Source: an uncultured Methanomicrobiales archaeon (lineage in GTDB: Archaea; Thermoplasmatota; Thermoplasmata; Methanomassiliicoccales; Methanomethylophilaceae). Taken from it: a stretch of DNA of 5,405 nt. This document shows, in pieces, positions 1 through 5,405 of this stretch; position 1 is the stretch's first letter, and the number at the start of each line of letters is the position of its first letter. Location: contig CAMMYR010000060.1 of assembly GCA_946528255.1 (NCBI GenBank), forward strand, positions 1-5,405. Direction: 5' to 3'. A program made the translations under genes and the position numbers. The notes beneath the pieces were generated by a model. It worked only from the letters and a program-made list of their open reading frames with translations. It made no database searches and was not told where the DNA came from.

Positions 1-398
1 CCGCCGCCGCTGCCGCCGCCGCTGCCGCCGCAGCATCCGACGACGATTCCGAGGATGACGAGGAGTTCGGCGACGAGGGAGACATCTACACCGACAACTC
101 CCCCGAGGCGCTCGTCAGGAGGGCCGCCTGGAACAAGGGACTCAGGTGCAGGAGGGGCTACGGAGATCTGAACATCCCCGTCGCATTCGTCAAGGGCAAG
201 GTCGCCGTCTACGTGACCGAGGAGCCCGTCCCCGCTTCCACCGTGAAGACCCTCGAGGACGCCGGATGGACCGTCTTCTGCTACAAGGAGTCCGAGATCA
301 CGGACGGTCTGGCACAGGGCGAGGAGATCGTCGCCGCCGTGAAGGCCAACATCCGCGCCGCCAAGGCCGGGAAGAAGAAGAGATCCTCCAAGAAGCGA
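1..398 (+). CDS. 3' end of a protein with Ala run, acidic linker and degenerate Vsr/DUF559-like domain; apparent CGA stop
   Basis: Partial gene; its start lies left of the window and the reading frame begins at position 3. The visible 131 residues are, in order, a run of 11 Ala (1-11), an Asp/Glu-rich linker (about 12-27), a compact domain (about 33-115) and a basic Lys/Arg/Ser tail. The domain has the pattern of Vsr/DUF559-type nuclease folds: SPEALVRRAAWNKGL helix, Arg-rich turn, NIPVAFVKGKVAVYV hairpin, then LEDAGWTVFCYKESEI. The acidic residues expected at the PD and E-x-K positions are not there (PVAF, VAVYV), so nuclease activity is doubtful; the fold assignment is by eye. I do not recognise a specific family name. 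No TAA, TAG or TGA ends this frame before 1551. The natural end is the CGA at 396-398, right after the basic tail and just before a terminator and a promoter. Confidence 0.6.
3..35 (+). repeat. GCC/GCT/GCA trinucleotide tract encoding poly-alanine
   Basis: Eleven consecutive Ala codons, partly arranged as a 12-bp unit (GCC three times, then GCT). The tract extends to the left edge and may be longer. It joins directly to an acidic linker, so it probably encodes a flexible interdomain spacer. Such tracts can vary in length by slippage. Confidence 0.8.
396..398 (+). other. In-frame CGA at the expected stop position of the upstream gene
   Basis: The CGA follows a Lys-rich tail (SSKK) and stands 12 nt before a G5/C5 hairpin with a T-rich tract. 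No stop triplet occurs in any forward frame between about 372 and 484, so no simple frameshift supplies a terminator before the hairpin. A single C-to-T change would give TGA. I read this as a functional gene end. Confidence 0.7.
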
Positions 399-410
399 TC
401 GAGTCAAACA

Positions 411-443
411 GGGGGCCCCGCCCCCTTCCTTTCTCTTTTATTT
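411..443 (+). terminator. G5/C5 hairpin followed by a T-rich tract
   Basis: Bases 411-415 (GGGGG) can pair with 421-425 (CCCCC) around a 5-nt loop. A pyrimidine tract rich in T follows at 426-443. Archaeal transcription ends mainly at T-rich tracts, sometimes after a hairpin. The site lies between the end of the upstream gene and the TATA box of the next unit, which is where a terminator is expected. Confidence 0.6.
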
Positions 444-460
444 GCGCGCGTTCGCGTACT

Positions 461-468
461 CTTATATA
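461..468 (+). promoter_or_regulatory. TATA box of the TFS-PCNA transcription unit
   Basis: CTTATATA is a good archaeal TATA element in otherwise GC-rich DNA. Transcription would be expected to start about 25 nt downstream, near 490, giving a short leader of roughly 14 nt before the ATG at 504. No convincing BRE is visible just upstream. It indicates that TFS is the first gene of a new transcript and is not fused to the gene before it. Confidence 0.65.
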
Positions 469-503
469 CCGTCAGAGGATGGGGTAGTCAGAGAGGCTAC
501 AAC

Positions 504-806
504 ATGTTTTGCTCAGCATGCGGCTCAATGATGTTTCCGAAGGACGGAAAGTACGTCTGCTCATGCGGCGCCACCCAGGATATAGGCACCGACAAGCAGG
601 TCATAAGGACCAAGTCTAGGGATAGGGAGATGAAGGTCATCTCCGACGAAGATGATGCGGCGACCCTGCCGAAGACCCGCATAAAGTGCCCCCAGTGCGG
701 ACACCTGGAAGCGAATTACACGATCAGGCAGACCCGCGCGGCGGATGAGCCTGAGACCAGGATCTACCGCTGCTGCAAGTGCAACCACACATGGAGAGAG
801 TACCGA
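504..806 (+). CDS. tfs: Transcription factor S (TFS), archaeal TFIIS/RPB9-like transcript-cleavage factor; apparent CGA stop
   Basis: TFS rescues arrested RNA polymerase by stimulating cleavage of the nascent RNA 3' end. The 100 residues show an N-terminal zinc ribbon (Cys3, Cys6, Cys19, Cys21), a linker, and a C-terminal zinc ribbon (Cys62, Cys65, Cys90, Cys93). The tip carries RAADEPET with the catalytic pair Asp81-Glu82, and the protein ends in HTWREY, where TFS proteins typically finish. The second N-terminal knuckle is C-x-C where C-x2-C is usual. The ATG at 504 is chosen because it begins MFCSACG and lies about 40 nt after a TATA box. The gene has no standard stop: CGA at 804-806 occupies that place, and literal reading runs in frame into PCNA. 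The CGA overlaps the PCNA ribosome-binding site, so the two genes are probably translationally coupled. Confidence 0.9.
804..806 (+). other. In-frame CGA at the expected stop position of TFS
   Basis: CGA immediately follows the codons for WREY, the normal C-terminal end of TFS. It is one transition away from TGA. It is the only CGA in this gene; the nine arginines in the body use AGG, CGC or AGA. The next in-frame stop is the PCNA TGA at 1551. Confidence 0.75.
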
Positions 807-810
807 GGTG
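805..810 (+). promoter_or_regulatory. Ribosome-binding site of PCNA overlapping the TFS terminal CGA
   Basis: GAGGTG ends 5 nt before the ATG at 816, matching an archaeal Shine-Dalgarno sequence. An independent ribosome-binding site argues that PCNA starts at 816 as its own protein, even though the TFS frame continues into it without TAA, TAG or TGA. Confidence 0.65.
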
Positions 811-815
811 CCATC

Positions 816-1553
816 ATGTTCTCAGTAGAGCTGAAATCCGATACGCTGAAGGGGCTCGTCAACATCATCTCCTCGCTCGTGGACGAGGTCAAATTCACGA
901 TCACCGCCGAAGGCATGGTCATCAAGGCCGTCGACGCCGCCCACATCGCCATGATCGAGATGAACGTCGGCAAGGGCACCTTCGAGAGCTACCAGGCATC
1001 CGACTGCGAGATGGGCCTGGACCTGGACAAGGTCAAGGCCGTCCTCAAGCTGGCCGGCGCCGGCGACATCATAAAGATGGAGCAGGACGAGTCCGCAGGC
1101 AGGCTCACGTTCAAGGTCGGGAACATCACCAGGCGCATGAACCTGGTCGACACCAGCAGCCTCAGCGACCCCAAGGTCCCCCAGCTCGACCTCGGATCCA
1201 CCATCAAGGTCTCCGTCGACGAGCTCCAGAAGGGGATCCGCGCCGCGGAGAGCATCTCCGACCACATCACGCTCAAGGCCACCCCCGAGTACTTCGACCT
1301 CTCCTGCGAGGGAGACACGGACCTGTCGAGCCTCAGGATCGACAAGGACTCCCTGGTCGAGCTCACCGTGTCCGGCGAGGTCACCAGCATGTTCCCGCTG
1401 GACTACCTTTCCACGATAATCAAGGCCATCCCCGCCGGAACCGTCGTGAAGATCGGCCTGGACAACGATTACCCCGTCAAGCTCAACTTCGCGCTGGCGG
1501 ACGGGAACGCGACGGTGGACTACCTCCTCGCCCCCAGGATCGAGAACGAGTGA
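816..1553 (+). CDS. pcn: DNA polymerase sliding clamp (PCNA)
   Basis: This is the ring-forming processivity clamp for archaeal DNA polymerases; it also tethers ligase, FEN1 and RFC partners through PIP boxes. The 245 residues match the normal family length. Recognisable features are the MFSVELKS start, the KAVDAAHIAMIEM strand (about 37-49), the interdomain connector region (about 115-130), the FPLDYLSTI segment (193-201), and the C-terminal LAPRIE (238-243) that helps bind PIP boxes. The ATG at 816 is supported by a GAGGTG ribosome-binding site and by homology to PCNA N-termini. It ends in TGA, and a CGA in the same frame follows two codons later. It is the second gene after the TATA box, 9 nt behind the TFS terminal CGA. 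Literal translation would instead make it the C-terminal part of a TFS-PCNA fusion, which I consider unlikely. Confidence 0.95.
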   Translation: MFSVELKSDTLKGLVNIISSLVDEVKFTITAEGMVIKAVDAAHIAMIEMNVGKGTFESYQASDCEMGLDLDKVKAVLKLAGAGDIIKMEQDESAGRLTFKVGNITRRMNLVDTSSLSDPKVPQLDLGSTIKVSVDELQKGIRAAESISDHITLKATPEYFDLSCEGDTDLSSLRIDKDSLVELTVSGEVTSMFPLDYLSTIIKAIPAGTVVKIGLDNDYPVKLNFALADGNATVDYLLAPRIENE

Positions 1554-1558
1554 TCCCG

Positions 1559-2386
1559 ATGGCCGAGCTGTCAACCGCCGACCTGGAGAACATCGCGAAC
1601 AAGCTCAGGCTGCACGTCGTCGAGATGACGTACCAGGCCGGATCCGGCCATCCCGGCGGATCCCTGTCCGCGGCAGACCTGATGGCCGCGCTGTATTTCC
1701 GCGTCATGAGGCACGACCCCTCGAACCCCTCGTGGGAGGACAGGGACCGCTTCGTGCTCTCCAAGGGCCATGTGGCCCCCGTCCTGTACGCCGCGCTGGC
1801 CGAGTCCGGATACTTCCCCGTGGAGGATCTCCTCTCCCTCAGGAAGCTCGGATCCCCCCTCCAGGGACACCCCGTCCGCGGGAAGGTGCCCGGAGTGGAG
1901 ATGTCCACCGGATCCCTGGGCCAGGGCCTGAGCATGGCCTGCGGCATCGCGCTCGCGGGCAAGATGGACGGCAAGGACTACATCACATACTGCCTCCTCG
2001 GCGACGGGGAGCTCCAGAGCGGCCAGAACTGGGAGGCCGCCATGTTCGCGCGCCAGGCGGGCCTGAGCAGGCTCGTGGCGATCGTGGACCGCAACCACCT
2101 GCAGATCTCCGGCAACACGGAGGGCGTAGTCGGGCTCGAGCCTCTGCCCGAGAAATGGAAGTCCTTCGGCTGGAACGTCATCATAATCAAAGGCCACAGC
2201 ATGCGCCAGATCCTCGAGGCGCTGGGGAAGGCGTCCAACGCCTCCAGGCCCACCGTCATCATCATGGACACCGTCAAGGGCAAGGGCGTCTCCTTCATGG
2301 AGAACAACGCAGGATTCCACGGGAAGGCCTGCAACGCCGACGAGTATGCCAAAGCCGTTTCCGAGCTCAAGGAGGTCATACAATGA
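1559..2386 (+). CDS. Transketolase, N-terminal (thiamine-binding) subunit
   Basis: First half of a split transketolase, which moves two-carbon units between sugar phosphates in the non-oxidative pentose phosphate pathway. The 275 residues show GSGHPGGSLSAADL near 28-41, the SKGH motif at 68-71, STGSLGQGL at 116-124, and the thiamine diphosphate/metal motif starting GDGE at 148 with the distal Asn in VDRNHLQ (about 176-182). It ends near residue 275 because the pyrimidine-binding half is a separate gene, as is common in archaea. The ATG at 1559 lies 5 nt after the PCNA stop; no strong ribosome-binding site is visible, so coupling to PCNA translation is likely. Its TGA overlaps the start of the C subunit (ATGA). 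Its 12 arginine codons are AGG or CGC, none CGA. Confidence 0.93.
   Translation: MAELSTADLENIANKLRLHVVEMTYQAGSGHPGGSLSAADLMAALYFRVMRHDPSNPSWEDRDRFVLSKGHVAPVLYAALAESGYFPVEDLLSLRKLGSPLQGHPVRGKVPGVEMSTGSLGQGLSMACGIALAGKMDGKDYITYCLLGDGELQSGQNWEAAMFARQAGLSRLVAIVDRNHLQISGNTEGVVGLEPLPEKWKSFGWNVIIIKGHSMRQILEALGKASNASRPTVIIMDTVKGKGVSFMENNAGFHGKACNADEYAKAVSELKEVIQ
2371..2376 (+). promoter_or_regulatory. Ribosome-binding site of the transketolase C subunit
   Basis: GGAGGT lies 6 nt before the ATG at 2383, inside the end of the N-subunit gene. It fixes the start and supports balanced, coupled production of the two subunits. Confidence 0.7.
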
Positions 2387-3327
2387 GCGGCCAGAATCTC
2401 GCGCAGCGCAACTACTACGGCAAGGCCCTGGCCGAGCTGGCCTCGGAGCGCCCGGACGTCGTCGTCCTGGACGCCGACCTCGCCGGGTCCACCAAGACAT
2501 CCGAATTCCAGAAGGTCTGCCCCGAGAGGTTCGTCGAGATCGGAATCGCCGAGCAGAACATGATCGGCGTCGCCTCCGGCCTGGCCGCTTCGGGCAAGAC
2601 CGTCTTCGCATCCACCTTCGGAGTGTTCGCATCGGGCAGGTGCTGGGAGCAGATCAGGCTCGCCGTAGCCTACCCGAAGATGAACGTCAAGATAGTCGCC
2701 ACCCACTGCGGTATCAGCGTGGGCGAGGACGGCGCATCGCACCAGGCCCTGGAGGACATGGCCATCATGCGCGCGCTGCCCAACATGACCGTCATCTCCC
2801 CCGCGGACGCCTACGAGGCGTACGCCGCCACCAAGGCCATAGCCGATTACCCCGGTCCCGTCTACATGAGGATGGGCCGCTCCGAGTTTCCCACCATCAC
2901 CGAGGAGGGCGAGGAGTTCGTCATCGGGAAGGCGAAGGTGCTGCGCGAGGGAACCGATGTTACTCTGGCAGGATGCGGCCAGATGGTCTGCTACTGCATG
3001 GAGGCCGCAGAGAAGCTCGAATCCGAGGGCATCTCCGCGGAAGTCATCAACGTTTCAACGATCAAACCCCTGGACGCCGAGACCATAAGCGCCTCTGTGT
3101 CCAAGACCGGATGCTGCGTGTCCGCAGAGGAGCACAGCATCATCGGAGGGCTCGGATCCGCCATAGCCGAGCTCCTCTGCTCCGGGCCCCTGGTGCCCCT
3201 GGAGCGCGTGGGCACCAAGGACACCTTCGGGGAGTCCGGGAAGCCCGCGGAACTCATGGCCAAATACGGCCTGACCGCCGATGACATAGTTAACGCGGCC
3301 AGGACATCGATTTCAAGGAAGGGCTGA
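2383..3327 (+). CDS. Transketolase, C-terminal (pyrimidine-binding) subunit
   Basis: Second half of the split transketolase; it pairs with the preceding subunit to form the active site. The 314 residues contain the pyrimidine-binding domain with GIAEQNM (54-60), whose Glu57 is the expected catalytic glutamate activating thiamine diphosphate. [10 protein letters not shown] (75-84) and [12 protein letters not shown] (114-125), with His120, follow, then a C-terminal transketolase domain including PVYMRMGR and the [12 protein letters not shown] segment. The ATG at 2383 overlaps the N-subunit stop by 4 nt and has a GGAGGT site, so the start is secure. It ends in TGA, with a second TGA two codons on. 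The transaldolase ATG is 2 nt after the stop. Confidence 0.93.
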   Translation: MSGQNLAQRNYYGKALAELASERPDVVVLDADLAGSTKTSEFQKVCPERFVEIGIAEQNMIGVASGLAASGKTVFASTFGVFASGRCWEQIRLAVAYPKMNVKIVATHCGISVGEDGASHQALEDMAIMRALPNMTVISPADAYEAYAATKAIADYPGPVYMRMGRSEFPTITEEGEEFVIGKAKVLREGTDVTLAGCGQMVCYCMEAAEKLESEGISAEVINVSTIKPLDAETISASVSKTGCCVSAEEHSIIGGLGSAIAELLCSGPLVPLERVGTKDTFGESGKPAELMAKYGLTADDIVNAARTSISRKG

Positions 3328-3329
3328 AC

Positions 3330-3977
3330 ATGAAGATATTCATCGACACTGCGAATCTGGACATGATCAAGGAGATCAACAGCTGGGGGATCCTGGACGG
3401 AGTCACCACCAACCCCTCGCTCATCGCGAAGGAGGGCGTGGACGTCAGGACCCGCGTGAAGCAGATCGCCGAGGTCGTCGACGGGCCCATCTCCGCAGAG
3501 GCCATGTCCATGACCGCCGAGGAGATGGTGAAGGAGGGCCGCGAGCTCGCCTCCATCCACCCCAACATCAACGTCAAGCTCCCGATGTGCGTGGAGACCC
3601 TGAAGGCGACCAAGATCCTCTCGTCCGAGGGCATCAAGGTCAATGTGACCCTGATTTTCTCGCCCCTGCAGGCCCTGCTGGCCGCCAAGGCGGGAGCGGC
3701 TTTCGTCTCTCCCTTCATCGGCCGTCTGGACGACATCGGCCAGTTCGGAACCTCCCTGGTGGACCAGATCATGGCCATCTTCGAGAACTACCAGATCGAC
3801 ACGGAGGTCATCGCCGCCTCCATCCGCGGACCTTCCCACGTCCTCGACGCCGCCCTGTCCGGCTGCGACATCGCGACCATCCCCTACGACACGCTCAAGC
3901 TGATGGTCAAGCACCCCAAGACGGACGAGGGTATCCAGAAGTTCATCGCGGATTACGAGAAGTCCAAGAAGCAGCGA
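3330..3977 (+). CDS. tal: Transaldolase, short MipB/TalC family; apparent CGA stop
   Basis: Transfers dihydroxyacetone units between sugar phosphates, completing the non-oxidative pentose phosphate route with the adjacent transketolase. Up to the CGA it has 215 residues, the usual length of this short family. Visible features are [10 protein letters not shown] with Asp6, GVTTNPSL (24-31), the Schiff-base lysine in NVKLP (Lys83), [19 protein letters not shown] (105-123), SPFIGRLDD (127-135), ASIRGPSHV, and the terminal helix [15 protein letters not shown]. Glu57 and Phe129, where fructose-6-phosphate aldolase has Gln and Tyr, favour a true transaldolase; this rests on remembered alignments. 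No standard stop follows Gln215; CGA at 3975-3977 stands there. Literal reading adds a 46-residue Trp/Arg/Pro-rich tail ending at 4115, which overlaps the next gene out of frame and looks like nonsense. Confidence 0.92.
3975..3977 (+). other. In-frame CGA at the expected stop position of transaldolase
   Basis: CGA follows KSKKQ, the end of the family's terminal helix, and is 2 nt before the ATG of the next gene. One transition would give TGA. The five arginines in the body use AGG, CGC or CGT. The translation downstream of it is the out-of-frame shadow of the reductase gene. Confidence 0.75.
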
Positions 3978-3979
3978 TC

Positions 3980-5119
3980 ATGCTGGATATCGCCATCGTG
4001 GGCGGAGGGCCGGCCGGCAGCATGGCCGCCAGGACCCTCGCCCGCGGACACGACGTGGCGGTCCTGGAGGAGCACCCGGAATCGGGAATCCCGATGCAAT
4101 GCGCCGGTCTGCTGACCGAGAGGGCCGTCAGCCTCGCGGGGGTCTCCCCGGAGGTCTTCTCCACCTACTCCCATGCCAGGGTGGTCTTCCCCGACGGAGG
4201 GGAGGTCACGGTGGGCGACGGGCACACCATAGCCATGGCGGTCGACCGTACGGACCTCGACCGGAAGCTGGCAGATGCCGCTATGGATGCCGGTGCGGAG
4301 TATCGTTATTCGACGCGCTACAGATCGCACACTGTGTCCGATCGCGTCACCGTCTCGACGGATTACTATGATTTCGAATCGCGCATGATAGTGGGTGCGG
4401 ATGGCCATAGTTCCAAGGTGGCCATGTCCCTGGGGGACAACGGCCCGAAGGAGTACATCCGCGGCATCGAGGCCGACGTATCCAGGAGATACGACGACCA
4501 GGACACCTTCGTCATCCGCCTCGGCAGCCGCTACGCCCCCGGATTCTTCACATGGGAGCTGCCCTGCGGGGATTTCACCAGGATCGGGCTGTGCTGCTCC
4601 TGGGACCGCGGGCTCCCCGCGGAATACCTGGGCAGGCTGCTGGACGATGCGGCCCCCGGCGCCAGGATCCTGCAGAAGTACAGCGGTAAGATCCCGATCG
4701 GAGGGAGGAGGGCGATGAGCGGCGAACGCTGCATCCTGACAGGGGACGCCGCCGGTCTGGTGAAGCCGATCTCCGGCGGGGGGATTTACCCCACGGCGGT
4801 GACGATCCCCGCTCTTACTGAGACGGTATCCGCAGCACTGGCGGCGGACGACCTCTCCGCAAAACGGCTGTCATCCTACGACAGGAGCTGCCGGAAGCTG
4901 GTCGGCAGGGAGATGAAGCACGGCTACGCCCTCCGCAGGCGGTTCGTGGCCATGGACGACGATGCCCTCTCCGATTGCGGCAGGCTGGCCTCCGACGACC
5001 GCATACGCTCCAAATTGGATTCCATCGACCTGGATTCCCCCTCGTCGGTCGTGAGGGCCATGATCTCCGATCCGCGTTGCTACGGCACGCTACTGAGGAT
5101 CGCGAGGAGGTCCAGATGA
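3980..5119 (+). CDS. Geranylgeranyl reductase family flavoprotein
   Basis: Probable FAD-dependent reductase that saturates the geranylgeranyl chains of archaeal membrane lipids or a related isoprenoid. The 379 residues show an N-terminal Rossmann motif [12 protein letters not shown] (6-17) with Glu30 ending the second strand, CAGLLTERA (41-49), the GADGHSS motif (139-145), the substrate-side segment GFFTWELP (188-195), and the FAD motif [18 protein letters not shown] (253-270). This order is typical of the family; the exact substrate cannot be told from sequence. The ATG at 3980 begins right at the Rossmann strand and lies 2 nt after the CGA that appears to end transaldolase. No strong ribosome-binding site is visible, suggesting coupling to that termination. 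It ends in TGA, overlapping the next start. Its 39 or so arginine codons include several CGG and CGT but no CGA. Codons around 4265-4425 are richer in T-ending forms than in the rest of the window. Confidence 0.87.
   Translation: MLDIAIVGGGPAGSMAARTLARGHDVAVLEEHPESGIPMQCAGLLTERAVSLAGVSPEVFSTYSHARVVFPDGGEVTVGDGHTIAMAVDRTDLDRKLADAAMDAGAEYRYSTRYRSHTVSDRVTVSTDYYDFESRMIVGADGHSSKVAMSLGDNGPKEYIRGIEADVSRRYDDQDTFVIRLGSRYAPGFFTWELPCGDFTRIGLCCSWDRGLPAEYLGRLLDDAAPGARILQKYSGKIPIGGRRAMSGERCILTGDAAGLVKPISGGGIYPTAVTIPALTETVSAALAADDLSAKRLSSYDRSCRKLVGREMKHGYALRRRFVAMDDDALSDCGRLASDDRIRSKLDSIDLDSPSSVVRAMISDPRCYGTLLRIARRSR
5104..5111 (+). promoter_or_regulatory. Ribosome-binding site of the last gene
   Basis: GAGGAGGT is a near-perfect Shine-Dalgarno sequence ending 4 nt before the ATG at 5116. 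It supports that start within the 4-nt ATGA overlap with the reductase gene. Confidence 0.7.
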
Positions 5120-5405
5120 AGCGCGTCCCGTTCGCCGTGATGCCCCCGGAGGAGGCCGGTCCGGCCATCAGGGACCTGATGTCCCGCGGGATGGTAGATA
5201 TCCATGCCAAGATCGGCAGGGAGGGGGAGACAAGGCTGGTCCCCATTCTCCCGGAATACATAGGGGAGGTGGCCTCCATGGGATTCGAGATGCGCGAGGG
5301 CGAGGCCCACACGCTGGACCGCAGGCCCCCTCAGGAGAGGATAGCCGTGGAGCTTTCGGACGTTCTGGAGTTGGAGGGCCTGATCCCGGAGCGTTGGGAG
5401 TTCGT
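5116..5405 (+). CDS. N-terminal part of a Trm5/TYW2-like tRNA methyltransferase (runs off the window)
   Basis: The gene is open to the right edge; 96 complete codons are visible. The protein starts [20 protein letters not shown] and includes an ETRLVPILPEY segment and then ELSDVLELEGLIPERWEFV near the edge. In the Trm5/TYW2 family an N-terminal domain of this kind precedes a class I S-adenosylmethionine methyltransferase domain, and a stretch of the type LP..W..(G)D is a hallmark of the join. Trm5 makes m1G37 in tRNA, and TYW2-like relatives act in wyosine synthesis. The catalytic domain is outside the window, so the assignment is tentative. The start is set by the strong GAGGAGGT site and the ATGA overlap with the reductase. 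Ten arginine codons are seen, none CGA. Confidence 0.6.
   Translation, partial: MKRVPFAVMPPEEAGPAIRDLMSRGMVDIHAKIGREGETRLVPILPEYIGEVASMGFEMREGEAHTLDRRPPQERIAVELSDVLELEGLIPERWEF

Noticed and set aside
3..83. Ala run plus acidic stretch as the tail of a ribosomal stalk protein (P1/L12)
   Set aside because: Stalk proteins end shortly after this kind of tail; here a folded domain of about 80 residues and a basic tail follow.
396..398. Missing stops explained by frameshift errors
   Set aside because: No stop triplet exists in any frame between about 372 and 484, and at the other two sites the frames of both neighbouring genes are intact, so an indel does not explain the pattern.
146..487. 113-codon forward frame rich in Arg and Gly
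   Set aside because: It is the out-of-frame shadow of the upstream gene, with low-complexity Arg/Gly composition and no family resemblance.
213..1553. One 446-residue protein covering the upstream tail, TFS and PCNA
   Set aside because: It crosses a hairpin/T-tract, a TATA box and two ribosome-binding contexts, and the TFS and PCNA parts each have family-typical ends. The continuity exists only because CGA stands where stops are expected.
822..1574. Long antisense open frame opposite PCNA
   Set aside because: It is a mirror of the GC-rich codon bias of PCNA; the composition is Val/Asp/Gly/Leu-rich and no motifs or promoter are visible.
1571..2632. Long antisense open frame opposite transketolase
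   Set aside because: Arg-rich and low-complexity, it spans the junction of two well-supported genes on the other strand.
2991..3914. Long antisense open frame opposite the transketolase C subunit and transaldolase
   Set aside because: Asp/Val/Gly/Leu-rich shadow translation without recognisable domains.
1..5405. tRNA, rRNA, CRISPR arrays, insertion sequences, in-frame TAG (pyrrolysine) or in-frame TGA (selenocysteine) codons
   Set aside because: None was seen by eye. The recognised genes contain no internal TAG or TGA, and there is no repeat array or terminal inverted repeat.

Overview
The window reads as part of an archaeal chromosome with high GC. The evidence is a TFS-type transcript-cleavage factor, an archaeal/eukaryal sliding clamp (PCNA), a transketolase split into two subunits, a short MipB/TalC-type transaldolase, a geranylgeranyl reductase for archaeal lipids, a Trm5/TYW2-like N-terminus, and a TATA box ahead of the main transcription unit. 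Gene content and the strong G/C-ending codon bias suggest a euryarchaeon, most plausibly Thermoplasmatota (perhaps Methanomassiliicoccales). That placement is inference.

Layout, all on the + strand. Positions 1-398 hold the 3' end of a gene with an Ala run, an acidic linker and a degenerate Vsr/DUF559-like domain. Positions 399-503 are intergenic, with a G5/C5 hairpin, a T-rich tract and a TATA box. A tightly packed gene string follows: TFS (504-806), PCNA (816-1553), transketolase N subunit (1559-2386), transketolase C subunit (2383-3327), transaldolase (3330-3977), geranylgeranyl reductase family protein (3980-5119), and the 5' end of a Trm5/TYW2-like tRNA methyltransferase (5116 to the window edge). 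The genes are separated by at most 9 nt or overlap by 4 nt (ATGA). The three sugar enzymes form a non-oxidative pentose phosphate block. The others serve transcription, replication, lipid and tRNA functions.

The striking observation concerns stop codons. Three genes (the upstream gene, TFS and transaldolase) have no TAA, TAG or TGA where they should end. Each has an in-frame CGA exactly at the expected terminus: after the Lys-rich tail just before the terminator, after the family-typical WREY end of TFS, and after residue 215 of transaldolase, 2 nt before the next start. By my hand count, the bodies of the eight genes contain about 100 arginine codons (AGG, CGC, a few AGA, CGT, CGG) and not one CGA. 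So within the assigned genes CGA occurs only at gene ends. The other four visible ends use TGA, and two of those lie inside ATGA overlaps where the T is fixed by the next ATG. The simplest readings are that CGA works as a termination codon in this organism, that CGA is changed to UGA by C-to-U RNA editing, or that there is a systematic sequence artefact. Literal translation instead gives an implausible fusion of the upstream protein, TFS and PCNA, and a transaldolase with a 46-residue nonsense tail.
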